Positions 50,399-63,800 of a DNA stretch of 64,000 nt are shown here, in pieces. The translations under genes and the position numbers were made by a program. Position 1 is the first letter of the stretch. Each line of letters starts with the position of its first letter. The notes below the pieces were generated by a model, which saw only the letters and a list, made by a program, of their open reading frames with translations, did no database searches and had not been told where the DNA came from. Source of the stretch: Eudorina sp. 2006-703-Eu-15 (taxonomy: Eukaryota; Chlorophyta; Chlorophyceae; Chlamydomonadales; Volvocaceae); assembly GCA_003117195.1 (NCBI GenBank), contig BDSI01000006.1:372001-436000 (forward strand), given 5' to 3'.

Positions 50399-53300
50399 CT
50401 ATGAGTCGGCCCTGCCCTCCTCCTCTCGTCCCGCCGGCAGGCCCCACAGCCCCAACCGCTGCCGTAGCACCTGTACGGCAATGCGTGTCTTGCGGCTCTC
50501 CAGGGTCGCGAGCGACGGTCCGAAGGCCCCCAGGCCCCTCTCCAGCTCCCCCAGGGCCCCGGGGGACAGAGCCAGGGCGTCGGGGGCGGCGGGCGGCGGG
50601 GGTGGCAGCGGCCGGTGTGCCCCGCCGCTGACGCCCTGCCGCTGCGGTTGAGGCGGCGATGGCGACGGCGACGGCGACGACGGCAGGAGCTGTCCAGCAT
50701 CCAGCGGCGGCCACGCCTCCTCCGCGACCCGCAGCGCCCGCAGCAGCGACGCCACGACCGTGCCCACCACGTCCACCCGCTGCCGCTGACCGAGCAGTAC
50801 GGCAGTCCAAAGCACCCCCGCCACGTCGTCTGACGACGCAGCGTCGTACGCTGACGATGGCCCGTCCGTCCCGTCAAACCCTCCCGCCACCGCCGCCTGT
50901 ATCTCCGTCTCGGCCCCACGCGGCGGCGGCGCCGCCGCCGCCGCCGCGGCGGCGGCGGCGGCAGCGGCCAGCTCGGAGGCACGCTCCCTGACGGCGCTGA
51001 GCCAGGTGGGCCGTGTACGGCGCAGCTCCTGCAGCACCCCATCCAGAGCCCGACCCGCGAGCGTGTCGTCCCGCCAACCCGCCGCGGCGGCCGCCCGCAG
51101 CAGTCGGTGCCAGTGCCGCAGGCGCAGCGGCTCCTGCAGGCCGGCGGCGGCGCCCGGTGCCCCCGGGGCGGCAATGGAGGTCTCGTCGTCGCGGCCGTCG
51201 CCGCCGCCGCCGCCGTCGCCGCGGGCCTCGTTTCCAGGCGTCTGGCTGGATGGCGATGACGTTGCGGCGGCGGCCGAGGAGGTTGAGGAGGAGGTGGGGT
51301 CGTCCGCCCGGGTCTGGGGCGTCTGTTCCCCAGATGTGGCTGCGGCGACGGCGGCCTGGCGGCCGCCGACACGGAGGACGGGCTCGACGGAGGCGACGGC
51401 GTGCAGGACGACGGCATGGAGGAATCCCCGGGCGGCTGCGGCTGCGGCGGCGGCGGCGCTTCCGCGACCCCCGGGGCTGGCAGCCGCTCGATTGTCGTCG
51501 TCGCCGCCGCCGCCGCCGCCGCTGGTGACGGCGACGGCGGACACGCCCGCGGGCGCCGCCAGGCGGCTGCACACCTCCGCGAGTGCGAGCAGCTCATGTC
51601 GTTTGAAGGCGGGTAGGCGGGACTGCGCGGCTTCCAACAGCTGCGCGTCAAAGGAAACATTCCGCAGATGCAGCGGACACGAGGGCACCGGGTCCGGCGG
51701 AGGCGGGGTCGAGGTCGGGGGCTGGGGCGGGGGCGGCGCGTACCTCATTAAAGGTCCTCCGCGGTCTTTTAAACTGTGTGCGCGGCGCGTCGCGTCCCGT
51801 CGCGTCGCGTCGCGACGCGGCGCGGCGCGGCCACTCGTGCGTACGGCACTCGAATGGCGAACCTAACGGAGGATGCCGTGGTCGTGGCGGTAATGCGCGG
51901 ATCTGGGTGTCGGCAACCCCCCGGGTCGCTAGGGCGGCCACCGGGAGGAGATGAAGTGATGAACCCTGGCCGCTGTCATGGCGCTGTGACCCAGGGGGCA
52001 ACACCCGGGGCCAACGCGCGACGTCCTCTTGCAAGGCACCACCGGGCCACAGCGCGCGACAAGACTCGGCCTGCGACACTGCTTCCCGCCAGTTTACCTG
52101 TAGGTAAGCTGGCGTGTAGCGGTCTAGGCAAGGTGGCAACGTGGCGTCTAGATGGGTAGCGCTCGGAGCTATCCATCCCCTGACAAGCCCGCAGGCCGCA
52201 ACGCACCCACCTTGGCGAAGAACACGCCGTCGGTGTGTCCGGCGGCCTGCATCGCCGCCGCCGTCCTCAGCAGGTGGCGCGGCTGCAGGTGGCGCATCCG
52301 CAGCGTCAGCGCGGCGCCGAGCGCGCGGAACAGCGCCGCGTCGTGGTGCCCCAGCCGCTGGAAGGCCGACGCCGACACGGCCAGCGCGCCCACCGGCAGC
52401 GCGGCCAGGTTCTTGCGGACCGCCTGGCTCACCACCCGCAACAGCCGCGGGCTGACGCTGTGCTGGTGGTGCTGGTGCTGGTGCTGGTGGTGCTGGTGGT
52501 GGTGACGGCCCCGGTAGGATGATGATGCGGCGGCGGCGGCGGTGGCGGCGGCCGTGCGGGGATCGTGTTCCTGGGCGGGTGCTCGGTGCTGGTGCTGGTG
52601 CTCGGCCATCTCGTCCAACACGCCCACCAGCGTCGACAGCTCCGGCGGCTTGAAGCCTCGCAGCTGCAGACACCGCCGTACCGCATCGGACAAGTCGCCG
52701 TACAGGAGGTTCCGGGCCGCCGCCGCCGCGGCGGCGGCGCGGCTGGCGGCGCCGCCGGGGGCGGCGGCCGCCTCCGGCGGTGGCGCCAGCCGTGATAGGG
52801 CCCACATGACGCACACGAGGTCCTGGGCGTTGAACTGACGCACCTTGGCGTGGATCGACTTTGCGGAGGTCGCCAGGAGCGACCCGTGGGTCATGCGTAC
52901 GGAGCCGAAAGCCCATAGCGTGGACGAGAGCGCGCGGGGGCTCATGTCGGGGGCGGCGGCGGCGGCCACACGCGCCAGCAGCCGCCAGACGTCGGTGTCC
53001 AGCTCCTTCATGCGCGCCAGCGCCACCACCTGCTTGCTCAGCTCCGTACCTAGCAGCTCCTCCTCCGCCGCAGCCGGATGGATTCCGGGCCGGGCAGCCG
53101 GCCGCCGCTGCCGCTGCTTCGCGTCCGCGTCCGCGTCGGGGCCCGACGCGGCCGCCGACGCCGCGTCGCGCAGGCGCTGCCACGCCGCCGGGTCGGCGAC
53201 CACGGGGCGCAGCAACGCCGACCAGGCGAGCGGCGGCGGCTTGCACTGCAGCTTGCCGTACGCCCACAGCACGTCACCCACCTCACGCAGCGGCGGCGGC

Positions 53301-54574
53301 GGCGGCGCTGGCGGCGGCGCAGCTGCCGCCGCTGAGTCTGGGGAGGCATCAGTGAGCCCCGTGGCGGCGGCCCCAGCCGTTGTATCGGTCCCCCAAATGC
53401 CACCTCTAGGAACCGTAGATCCAGATCCAGATCCAGACCCGGATCTAGATTCAGATCCAGGCCCCGTCGCACCCCCTGCTGACGGCGCCCCCGCACCCAT
53501 CCCCTGCCGCGATCCCAGCTCTAATCCGGACCGGGTCGCCCTCAGCTCGGGGCTGATGCCCTGCGTCGCCCCAGGCCCGTCCCGCCCCTCCTTGGGCCTC
53601 GCAGCTGCGGCGGCTCCGCCGCCGCCTCCGCCGCCGCCGGAGGCAGCGCCCGGCCTGCCCGCAGCCTTCGCCGCCGCCGCCGTGTCCTCCGCCAGTCGCT
53701 GCAGGTGCGTGTCAAGCAGCGCCCGGGTCTCTAGGGGCTGCGGCAGGCTGCCCAGCAGCACCGCTTGGCGGGCGGCCGCCGCCAGGTGGATGATGTTGGG
53801 TCGGGCGGGGCGGTAGTCTCGGAGCAGCTGCTCCAGCTCCCGTAGGGAGCTGGCCTTGGAGAGCCGGAAGGTCAGCATGCGCTCGCGGCTGGTGGGACCT
53901 AGAGGGATCTGGGGCTTGGCGGGGCCGCCGCCGCCGCCGCGGCGGCGGCGGCTGGCGGCCCGCGGCGGCAGCGCCGTCAGGGCATCCGTGGCCGCGGCGG
54001 CGGCGGCGGGCGCTTCCCCCGCCGGCCGCGGGTTGGCGGCGGTGCCGCTGGTGGCTTGTACGGTGGAGTCGGGGACGCTGGAGTCGTGGTGGCGTTGGGA
54101 TGGGGGATCCCGTCGCTGAGTCCGGCGGGGCTCGTCGGGACGGAGGTCCAGGGAACGCTCGGCGGTGGTAGTTAGGCTGCCGTTGCCCCGGGTGCGGTGC
54201 GTGGTGATATCAGCATGGCGGTGGTTGCCGCCCTGCTCGTCCGCCTTTGGGCTTGTGCGTCGACCGCCCGCTCGGGAGGAGTGGGTTTCCGTGAGTTCGT
54301 ACGGAGCGTCGCTTCGACCAGCCGGATCATCCGTACCAGACGATGGATGTATGAGAGTGGGCCTGCCGAATTCATCGGTCGTTAGGAGAGGTACTTTTCG
54401 AGCCGCCTGTGCTCGTCGCAGCGCGGACGATGGTGGGCTGGACCTGCCGTGCGCAAGAGAGCGCCATAAATTTGTACCACATTGTGAGCATGCTTCACAA
54501 AACGGTTTGTATTTCTCTGCCGTCCGTGCATGGCCTAGCAGTAGATCCACGACTCGGGTTACATGGCGTTGCAT
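50399..54574 (-). CDS. OPR-like (octotricopeptide/FASTK-type) organelle protein
   Basis: Two exons, 54574-52211 and 51721-50399, join in phase 0 and encode 1228 aa. The N-terminal 200 residues are basic and Ser/Thr/Arg-rich, consistent with organelle import. Helical repeats then show the LWA signature: EVGDVLWAYGKLQCKPPP, ALSSTLWAFGSVRM, DLVCVMWALSRLAPPPE. Related repeats follow (PRHLLRTAAAMQAAG, KRHELLALAEVCSRLAA). This matches the OPR/FASTK class, whose algal members control maturation or translation of single chloroplast or mitochondrial mRNAs. Long Ala/Gly runs interrupt the repeats. I do not see a RAP domain at the end. The start at 54574 is the first ATG after an in-frame stop at 54617-54619. 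Target RNA unknown. Confidence 0.8.
52079..52106. repeat. Short-loop hairpin in the OPR-gene intron
   Basis: CGCCAGTTTACCT and AGGTAAGCTGGCG pair with one mismatch around a 2-nt loop, inside the 489-bp intron 51722-52210. Confidence 0.6.
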
Positions 54575-54829
54575 GACGGTTGCCAAATAGAATGCAAACG
54601 GGTATAACTCTTGCACATATTATGCATATACAAATTCGTTGGCATGCGCTGAACTGACTTGCATAGCGATCCAACGGTATGACAGCCGTGAAGCCCGAAC
54701 TTTGTCAAGGCTGTCCATGTTGTTCCGGGCGATAGCTCTTAGGATAACGCGGAAAGCATTATGATTAAACGAAAATGAAGAGGAGGATTCTTGACTCGGA
54801 GGAAACGGAGTCAACGACAGAAACTGCAT
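54575..54829. promoter_or_regulatory. Divergent promoter region, OPR-like / Sfi1-like
   Basis: Only 255 bp separate the two start codons, which point away from each other. The segment is AT-richer than both genes. I cannot identify a specific TATA box or factor site. Confidence 0.5.
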
Positions 54830-57800
54830 ATGCCTCCTCCGGCAGCGGACGTTCCACGCTGTGTTCAGCGACTTGTGCATGGGGACTTGGTTATACTTGA
54901 AGCTATCCAGAGCTCAACAGCATATGCGGTGAGTCAACTGGGCGCTCGGCCATGGCCCGTCCAGGAGCCAAGGTGCAACCGTTAGGCTGCCCAGCCCCGC
55001 ATCATCCTTTGGACGTGCGCGTTGTAGGTACGTCCAGCCGATCAGCACGCAGATGAGCCCGCGCTGCTGTACTTGAGCTGTGTCGCGCCCCACGGAGCTG
55101 TGGAAGCAGCGGCATGCCTGGAGGTCGTAGAGCAAGGCGAATGGCTGGGCCTACGGTCACCCAAGCTCGAGGGTCTGTACCTACAGGCTCGAAAGAAGAC
55201 TCCCCATCTGGTTTTCTTCTCGCCGCGGCTAGGGGTATGGGAACAGTGGAAGGTACGCAGCAGTGGCCCACCTATGGTTTGGCAGGGCGCTGGGCAGGGC
55301 TTGGGAGGCCACCAAGTCGCTGGAGCTTTTCTTTCCTCTTTGCCTGACACCAAGTTAGTGCACATATCGGCCGTGTGCGAACTTCTGGGAACCCCAGTCT
55401 TTCCCCGCCGCGTACCGAATCCCCTTGCAACCAACTGTTGCAGGCTGAGGCGTTGTACCAAGGCCTGCTGCAGCAACAGAACCCAGCGATATGCCTGACA
55501 TCCAGGCAGTAAGTGTGGAAGGGGGGCTTCATGACTCGGATCGGGGGCCGATTGCGCATCCCCAAATCTCGGTGCACGCCGTGCTGCTCCACCGCAGCAG
55601 GGCGACGACGTGACTCGGTGCTGAATCCCGCACTGCTGAAGTCCCCGTAACACGCCGCGCTTCGCAGGGTGCCGGCCATCACGCTCAGCGTTCGGGCCTG
55701 GCGGGTGGGCTGCGTGCCCATTCCGCAGCAGATCCGCCACCTGCCCGGACTGTCGCTTCAGCAGCTCGACACGGGCGGCGGCCATGAGAAGGACCAGCAG
55801 CCGATCCGCCAGGATGGTATCCAGGGTGAGCGGGGGATCGTTTCTCAAGCGCCCGTGGCGGTGCGGCGGCACTGCATACGCGCCAGCAGTAGAACGGTCG
55901 TACTGGTCGCCAAATTTCTCGGACCGAACATGGCACATGAAGCGATGTGCCCGTGGATTGCGCATCAGGCAAGCGACAAGATCCTCACTGAGGCGTGGTG
56001 CCTGCGTTTTTTGTGGCAGCATTTTGATCTGGGTTGTGCGAATGTTTCTGCGCAAGGGGCTAGCCCGCCTCTTGGAACGGGGGGATTTGCAGCTCTCAAC
56101 GCCTGCTGGGCCGCTGACCTTGGTGGATCGCTGCAATGCGCGCGCGCGTCCCCTGGAGCGCAGAGTCGGAGTCCGAGGCGGGGTTGCTGGAGCACGCCCT
56201 GTCAGCGACCTCCTCCCTCCAGGACGACGCGTTGGAGCTGTCGCACTACGTGGTGAAGGGCTACGTGATGCGGGTGCTCAAGTGGCCCCTCTACATCACG
56301 TTCCGGCTGTGGCGCGGCGCGGCGCGCTCCACGCGGCGGCAGCGGGAGGAGGAGGCCGCGTACACCGCGCAGCAGGAGCAGACGGCCGAGTGGGCGGCGA
56401 TGCAGCTGCGGGCGGCGGCGGAGCGCCATGCCCGGCACATGATGTGGGTCGGGCCGGTTGCGTAGAGCAAGGCGGCGAGGAGCGGGGTTCTGGGAACGGT
56501 TGATGCTGATTCGGGAGGGAGAGCTGTAATCCTTAGGTACAAAGTGGAGAGCTTTGAAGTTCACGTCTTGCGGCTCGACTGTGCGGCGCTCCGGGGTTCA
56601 GGAAATGTGCCATTTGTGATCCGGAAATCGACAAACGTAAGCTGTGGTCTGACACTGATCTCAATGGGGTGACAGCCTGCCGGCGATGACCTTGTGTCAT
56701 GCCGCCATTGATGATAGGGGCAGGCCCTGCCCACACCATCCATCACCTTACGAGTTTTGGCACTGGGTACACCACCCCGCTGGGTACACTGGGTGCACCC
56801 CGGGCCTGGGCACTGGGTACACCACCCCGCTGCCTGCCCAGCCCTCCGCGCGTGCCGGGCTGACCCAAATGGCACCTTGTGGCTCCTGAGGATGCGCCTC
56901 CACTTCATCGCGATCCAGATGTCTGCGCTGCGCTGCAAACCGTACCGAGCGGTTCCTCTCGACGCCGACACACCCACCCCCGCGCAGTGTGTTGGCCTGC
57001 CAGTGCTGGACGCGGCACCTCACGCGCCGATTGGTGGCAGCGCTCCAGGAGTGGCACGCGAGGGCGAGCCGCAGCGCCAGGCTGGAGCGCGTCTGTGAGC
57101 TGTGCCGGCGGCGCGAGCGGCGGCGCCGCGCAGCGGCAGCGCTGGCCGCTTGGAACACGTGAGGCAGACAGCGAGCGTGCGGTATCGTCGCAGCAGCGCG
57201 CAGTCCGGGCGGTCTGTGTCAGTCCTGCCACTGTGCAGCCCGTGGTGGGGTTTCAGCCAACCTGCGTGGGTCACATGCGCGTGTTCTGGCCAGCTCTTGG
57301 CGCCGGAACGCAGCGGAGTGGGCGGGCTGTGACGTGAGGGTGCTACTGCACTTTTGTGCGCTGTGTTGCTGTGCAGGTACGTCCAGACCAGGAGCGCGAA
57401 GCGCCGGCGCTGCGTCGCGGCGATGGTGGCACTGGAGGCGCGGCGGGCGCGGCGCATCCTACGGGGCTGGCGGGCTTGTGCCTTGGCGATAAGGTGTGCG
57501 GTGACCCGGGGCGTCCGCGGCACCAGGTCCGAGCCCCGGGACGGATCTCATTTCTCCAGCCGTGCCAAGAGAGGCGTGCTCGGCATCAACGCTGCTGTGC
57601 ATCTCAGCAAAGTGGAAATGTGCAGCGTGCATGAGTGCGGTAAACCGTGACGTGATGCTCGTCATAAAGCTGTCCTTCGACAAAGGACTTGTCGTTCTGA
57701 TGGGGCCTGCATGAATCTTGTTGCAATGGGCCCAGCGGGCTGTCGGTGGCAGCTGACTCCTCACCAGACACTACGAATGAGGCCGCTGTGCGCATCACTG

Positions 57801-60800
57801 CTGCCGTGGCCTCTGGGCACAGCTCATCCGTTGATCCCACGTGCAACCCCGTGCCCACCCGGCGCCTGCCACCCCAGGCCCGACGAGTGCGCCCTCCAGC
57901 ACCGCCGCCGGCGGCACCTGCAACGTGCGGTGCTGGCGGCCTGGCACCTCGTCTCTCGCCGCCTCACAGCGGCCCAGCAGACCGCCGACGTCTTCTTCGC
58001 CGCGGCTGCCGCCGCAACACTGCGCGCCGTGGTGCGCGCCTGGTGCGGCCTCTGCGCTGTCCGGCGACAGCGCTCCGCCCGGGCGGCGCTGCTGGCATCC
58101 GCGGGCACGCGGCGCCGCCTGAGCTCGGCCTGGTGCACCTGGCGCGCCGCCATGGAAGATAAAGCCTGGCGGCGCCGCCGGGTTGATGTCTTGGTGCTGA
58201 TCCGGCACCAGCAGCTGGCGGGCCGCGTGCTGCGGCGATGGATGGGGCTGACCAAAGCGTCGAGAGTGCTCGCGGCCGCCGCAGATCACATGGCGGCACG
58301 CCGGGACTGCAGGCGGCTGCCAGCGGTCTTCGCCGCCTGGCGCGCTGTCGCGCTTGAGGGGGGGGGCGGCCTGTATGGACTCCGGGACGAGGATGGGGGA
58401 TCGGGGGCAGGCCTGGCGGCGGAACGTCTGATGGGTGTGCTGCGGGGCTGGCTGTGCAGCAGCCAGCGCCGCGCGTTGGCGCGCCGGGTGCTTGCCGCGT
58501 GGCGCGGCATGGCAGCCGCAGGCCTGCAGCTCAAGGTCACTGCAGCGGCAGTCGTGCGGGTGAAACGCCGCGCGCTGGCCGCGGCCGTGCTCCTCCGGTG
58601 GCAGACGTGCGCGCAGGCGTGTGCGGCTGAGCGGGTTCGCTGCGTAGCGGCGCACCGGGCCGCGCAGCTGCGCAAGGCCCTGCGGGCCTGGGCCTGGCTG
58701 GCGGCCCGCAACCGACGCCTGCGCAGCACAGCTGCTCTCATGGGGCGGAGATCCCGGTTCCGCCGGCTCTGCGGCGTGTTTGCGGCCTGGCGGGTCGCCA
58801 TGGAGCGCGGCCGGGAGCGATGGGGCAGGGCGATGGGCTTCCACAGCGCCGGCCTGGCCCTCCGCGCAGTGGCTTGCTGGCGGCGACGCTGCGGCGCTGT
58901 GCGCGCCGCGTCTGCGGCGCTGGGCCGCTGCCGCCACACCTACGAGCGGCAGCTGCAGCGGGCGGCGCTGGCCGCCATGGCTGCGCGCGTGACGCTGCGC
59001 GCAGCTGTGCTCCGCAGCGAGCGCCGCTGCCGGGCGGAACTGGCGCGCAGGTTGCTGCGCGCGTGGCAGCGCGCGGCGGCGCGCCGCGCGCGCCTGCGCG
59101 GCTTCGGCCGCGTGCTGCAGGCCAAGTGGCGGCGCTGCGTGGCGCGTGGCGTGCTGCGGTCCTGGTTCGCGGCCAGCCACGAGGCCGCGCTGCAGGTGCA
59201 TCTGCTGGAGGCCATGCGCGGTGCGGCCTGGGGCGAGGGTCAGCAGCGCCCCCACCCACACAACCGCGCGGGGCTGCTGCCGCAGGTCCAACAGGGGCAG
59301 CACCAGCACCAGCAGGCAACGGTGGCAGCGGCGGTGGCGGCAGCGGCATCCATGCACGACCCACATGGACATGCGGCATCCAGCAACGGGTACCATCAGG
59401 AGGCCGCCCTGCGCCTGCTTTTGGCGGCGATAGGCGGCGCCTGCGCCACCGGCGGCCGTGGCGGCGCAGCCGCCAGCGCCTCCGTGGCGGAGCTGCTGTC
59501 GGCGCGCCTGCCGGCCCTGGCCCGGCTGGCGTCCGCGCCGCGGCGGCACGCACTCGCGGCCTTCAACGCGTGGCGGCTCGTGGCGGCGCGCCGGGCGCGC
59601 CTGCAGGCCGCGGCGGCGCGGCTGACCGGTCGTCGCTGTCAGCTGCTGCGAGTCGGGTGCTTTCAGGCTTGGGGTGCGGCCGTGGCGGCTGGCCGGACGC
59701 GCCGTGCCGGGGCACTGGCGCTGGCGCGGCGGCTGGTGCGCGGCCTGGCGACGAGCTGCCTGCGCGCTTGGCAGCAGCACGCCAGTTTGTCGGCCCGGCT
59801 GCGGCGCACGTGCGAGATGCTGCTGACGCGTCGCACGTGCAGGCAGAAGCGGCAGCTGATGTTGGCGTGGCGCGTGGAGGTACGGGAGCTGCGCGAGAGG
59901 GTGCAGGACAGGCAGCGGAGTAAGCACGACGCGCGGCTGGCGCTGCTGGAGCGCGCGCTGCAGGCGTGGCGGGCAGGGCGGGACGCGGCGGCTGAGGCGC
60001 GGATGGCGGCGGAAAGGCGCCACGCGGCGGTGTGGACACGTGTCAAGTCACAAGGTGGGTGGTGTGTGCTGACTTTCACCGGAGGCGCTGGAGGTCGGGT
60101 CCAATGGATGTATGAGGGCCCAATGGGTGGTATGTAGACCGGGGGGCGCCCGGTGCCTGTGCTTTTTTTCGACCCCAGGCGCACGCATTACGGCGACCCT
60201 CCCGAGCCAACTGACACGATCCACGCGCGTTGCTCTGCAACTCATCGTGTGTGCGACGCGCGGCAAAAGACGAACCTTATCTTTGCTTGACGAGCGCGTG
60301 GACGAGGAGTCGGGAGGTGTGCTTGCGCTGTGCAATTGGGTCAGGTGGTGTTGGTGTTCCTGCATGGACAGGCAGGGGCGCTCAGCCCCTGCCTTGCAAA
60401 CCTACCCCACCCCACCCCACCGCATCCGCCGACGCGCTTGCTGCTGCTGCCGCTCTTCTCCCTCTCTCCTCCCCGCCCTCTCCCCCGCAGTGCTGTCCGC
60501 CTGGCACCACCTCACGGTCCTGTCGCTGCAGCACCTGGCGACCTGCGCGCGGCTGCTGCAGACCCGGGCGGAGCGCAGACTGCTGGCGGGCGTGCTGGCC
60601 GCCTGGGCCGCGTTCGCACAGCAGGAACGCCAGCGGCGGGAGGACTGGCCCTTGCTTTGCAGGTACGTACCGACCAGTTCGCCCGCCCGTCAACCCGCCG
60701 GCCCGCGCAGGGGTCAAGCAGACGCTGACACCCCGTGCGAGACATGACCCGGCCGCGCCGAACTTCCGGGGTTCACGTGGAATATGCGACGAATGCGTGA

Positions 60801-63800
60801 TTAAGCATTCAACCGGTGTTGTTGAGCCAGGTCGTGGGACGCGTCGCACTGTCGGGCCGGTCTTTTCGGTGCCGTGTTCCAAACCTTCCTTGCCTGTCCC
60901 CCTTCCGCCTATCCCCCTTCTTTTTTCAATTTATCACCCTTCCGCATCCCGCCTGGTCATCCGCCACAGAGTGTTCTACGCCTGGCGGACCCTCGTGCAC
61001 CCGGCGGGACGTGCTGCAGCGGCAGCCGCCGCCGCAGCGGCCGCAGCGGAGCTGGAAGCCGAGCGCCGGCCGCAAGCCGCGGCGAGCGCGGCCGCCTCGG
61101 CCTCCACTTCCACAGCAGGGGCGGTGGCTGCCTGCCCGGGCCCTCCGGCCCCTCCACCCCCGGCAGCACCGTTGGCCCCCCCGCCGGTGGAAGCCGCCGA
61201 GGCCGGCCGCAGCCCCACCCGGGACTCGGATGCGTCAGTCATATCCGCCGCCGAGCAGCTGACCTCCCTGCGCTGCAGCTCGGATCTAGACGACGCCACC
61301 GGTGGCGGTCCGGCGGGCGCGCTGGCAGCCCACAACATGGCCTGGCAGCAGTGGTACCGGCTGCTGCAGGCCGGCGGGCTGCCGATGCTGCCCGGCGGGC
61401 CCGTGCTGCTGCCGCTGCCTCCGGGCCTGGCGGCCGCCCCGGCAGACAGTGCCGACGCATCCGCCCTGCGGGCGCGGCTGGAGCGGCTGGAGGACGCGGT
61501 TCGGCGGGGCGAGCGCGGGGAGGGCGCCGGGGAGGAGGGGGGCACCGCGGGCGCGGGGCAGCGGCAGCCGAGTGCGCCGGCGAACGAGTCCCTGTCGCAG
61601 CCGCAACCGCAGCTGCCGCCGCTGATTCTACCCGCCTCGCCGGCTCCGCCGTCCGTCTCCACCCGGGCCACGGCCGCAAGCTGTCGGCCCGAGCCGGGGC
61701 CCCAGGTCCAGGTGCGGCAGTCCAACGGCATCACCGCGGTCCGCGCCAGCGCCTCCAGCGCAGTCTTGGACCCCGACCCGTCGCCACCCGCCGCCGCTGT
61801 CACCGCCCCTGGGCCCGCTTCGGCGACCGACGCGCCGGTTTGCGCGGCGGCGTCGGGCCAAAGCGGCGCAGCGGGGCCGGCTGGCCCCGCAGTCCAGGCG
61901 CCGACGCTGCCACCGCCGCAGTCGCCCTCGGTGTCGCCCTCGGTGTCCTCTCGCACCAGCCCGCGGGTCAGCGCCAGCGTGCTGCCTGAGCCGGGGCCGC
62001 TGTACCAGATCCGGCAGGGAGGGAGCACCAGCGTGGGGCGCGCCAGTGACCGCTCCCTGGGGCTGGCCCCAGACCCCGCGGTCGAGGCCACGGCGGAGGA
62101 CTACTCCCGCGGCGTGGACGCCGCAGGTGGTGCAGCCAGCGGCAGCGCCGCGCCACCGCAAGCTGCACCCTCGTCCGCACCGCAGCAGCACCCACAGTCG
62201 CAGCCCGACCCAATCCAGACTCAGACCCAACTAGCCCAACAGCAGCAGCAGCAGGAGGGGGCCGTTCCGGGCACGCCTGCGACGACCGTGCGGTCATCTG
62301 GATCCTGGATCTCAGGATCCAGCATCGCGGCGGAGCCGGGGCCGCTGTTCCAGATCAAGGACGGCAGCAGCATCACCGTCGGCCGCGCCGGCGCCGGCTT
62401 CCTGACCTCCATGGTGCGCAGCACCTGCAGCCTCGGCAGCGAGGTGGCCGCCGTGGCCGACCCGGCGCCCACGGCCGCCTACGCCGTGTCCGGGCAGCAG
62501 CCTCCTCCGCCCTCCAGCGCTGCCACGGAGAAGCCCGCCGCAGCGACGGCCGAGGGCCTTGCAGTGGCCGGCGCTGCAGGCGCCAAGGGCGGCGGCCCGG
62601 CCATGCAAGACGCGGGCGTCCCCGCGCCGCCCGTGGTCCCGGCGCCGTCGGTGGCGCTGCCTCCGCAGCCGACGCTGCCGCCGCCCGGGTTCGCCAGGTC
62701 TTCCTCCCGCTTGGTGTCAGCCAGCGTGGTGCCGGAGCCGGGTCGCATGAGCCCGCTTCGGCAGAGCACTGACAACAGGAGTAGCGCTGGTAGCAGCAGC
62801 AGCCACCAACTGCACCGGTACAGCAGCGGTGTCATTAGCGCCGTGGATTCCCTCGACGCAGCCGCCGCTGCCGCCGTCGCCCACGGCATGCAAGCAGCCG
62901 TCGCCGCCGCCGCGCCGTCCGGCACCAGCCCGACCGGCGCCTCCGACGGCTCAGGCATGCCGCAACTGCAGCAGCAGACGACGGCGGCGACGGCCGCCGC
63001 TGACGCCCTGCAGGCCCCACCCTGGAGCGCCTTCCACGGCGGCAGTCCCCTCGACAGCATGACCGGCAGCGCCTGCCCCTCCGTCGGCTCCTCCGCTGAT
63101 GACGCCGGGACCCTGGGTAGCCCCGGCTCCCTGCAGGCGTGGTCGCGGCGCACGACAGCGGAGACGCTGGCTGCACCCCACCAGGAGCCGCCGCCGCCGC
63201 ATCAGCAGCAGCATGGGGAGCCCCCGCCACCGCTGCAGTGGCACGCCGCCGCCGCAGCAGCAGCTGCGGCGGCGGCGGCGCCCGCCGCCATGCCGGGTGT
63301 TCGCCATGGCGTGCCGCAAGCGGCGGCGCCGCCGCACGCGTCGGATCTGCCGAACGGGGCGGCCGGCGGCGGCGGCGGCGGCGGCGGCGCGCGTGACAGC
63401 GGCGGCATGGATAAGTTGGTTTCGGAGCCTATGAGCGACCATGCGGTGACCTGGTTCGGCCGGGCACTGTCTTCCACGACGGACGTGAGGGGCTCCAGCC
63501 ACCGCGAGGACCCGCCCGCGGACGGCCTGCGGGGTTCTTCACATCAGGGGCCCTTCCTGACACCCCTCGCTTCGCCATCCGCGACCCAGCCCGGCAGAAG
63601 CGGCGACACGGGCTTGCCGCAGCCCGCCAGCGCAGCAGCGCAACCGCAGCAGCAGCAACCGCATCAGCAGCAGCAGCGGGTGGAACCCCTCCCGCCGGTG
63701 CCACCATTGCACCAGCAGCAGCAGCAATACCACCAACAAGAACAGCAGCAGCAGCAGCATCCGCCACTGAGCTTCTCTCTGGTGAGTGCGTCTCACATCG

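Noticed and set aside
55042..56136. 364-codon minus-strand frame opposite the 5' part of the Sfi1-like gene
   Set aside because: Plus-strand exons here join in correct phase with consensus donors and recognisable motifs.
57795..60023. 742-codon minus-strand frame
   Set aside because: Antisense of the Sfi1-repeat exon; Arg/Gln/Ala-rich because of GC-rich codons.
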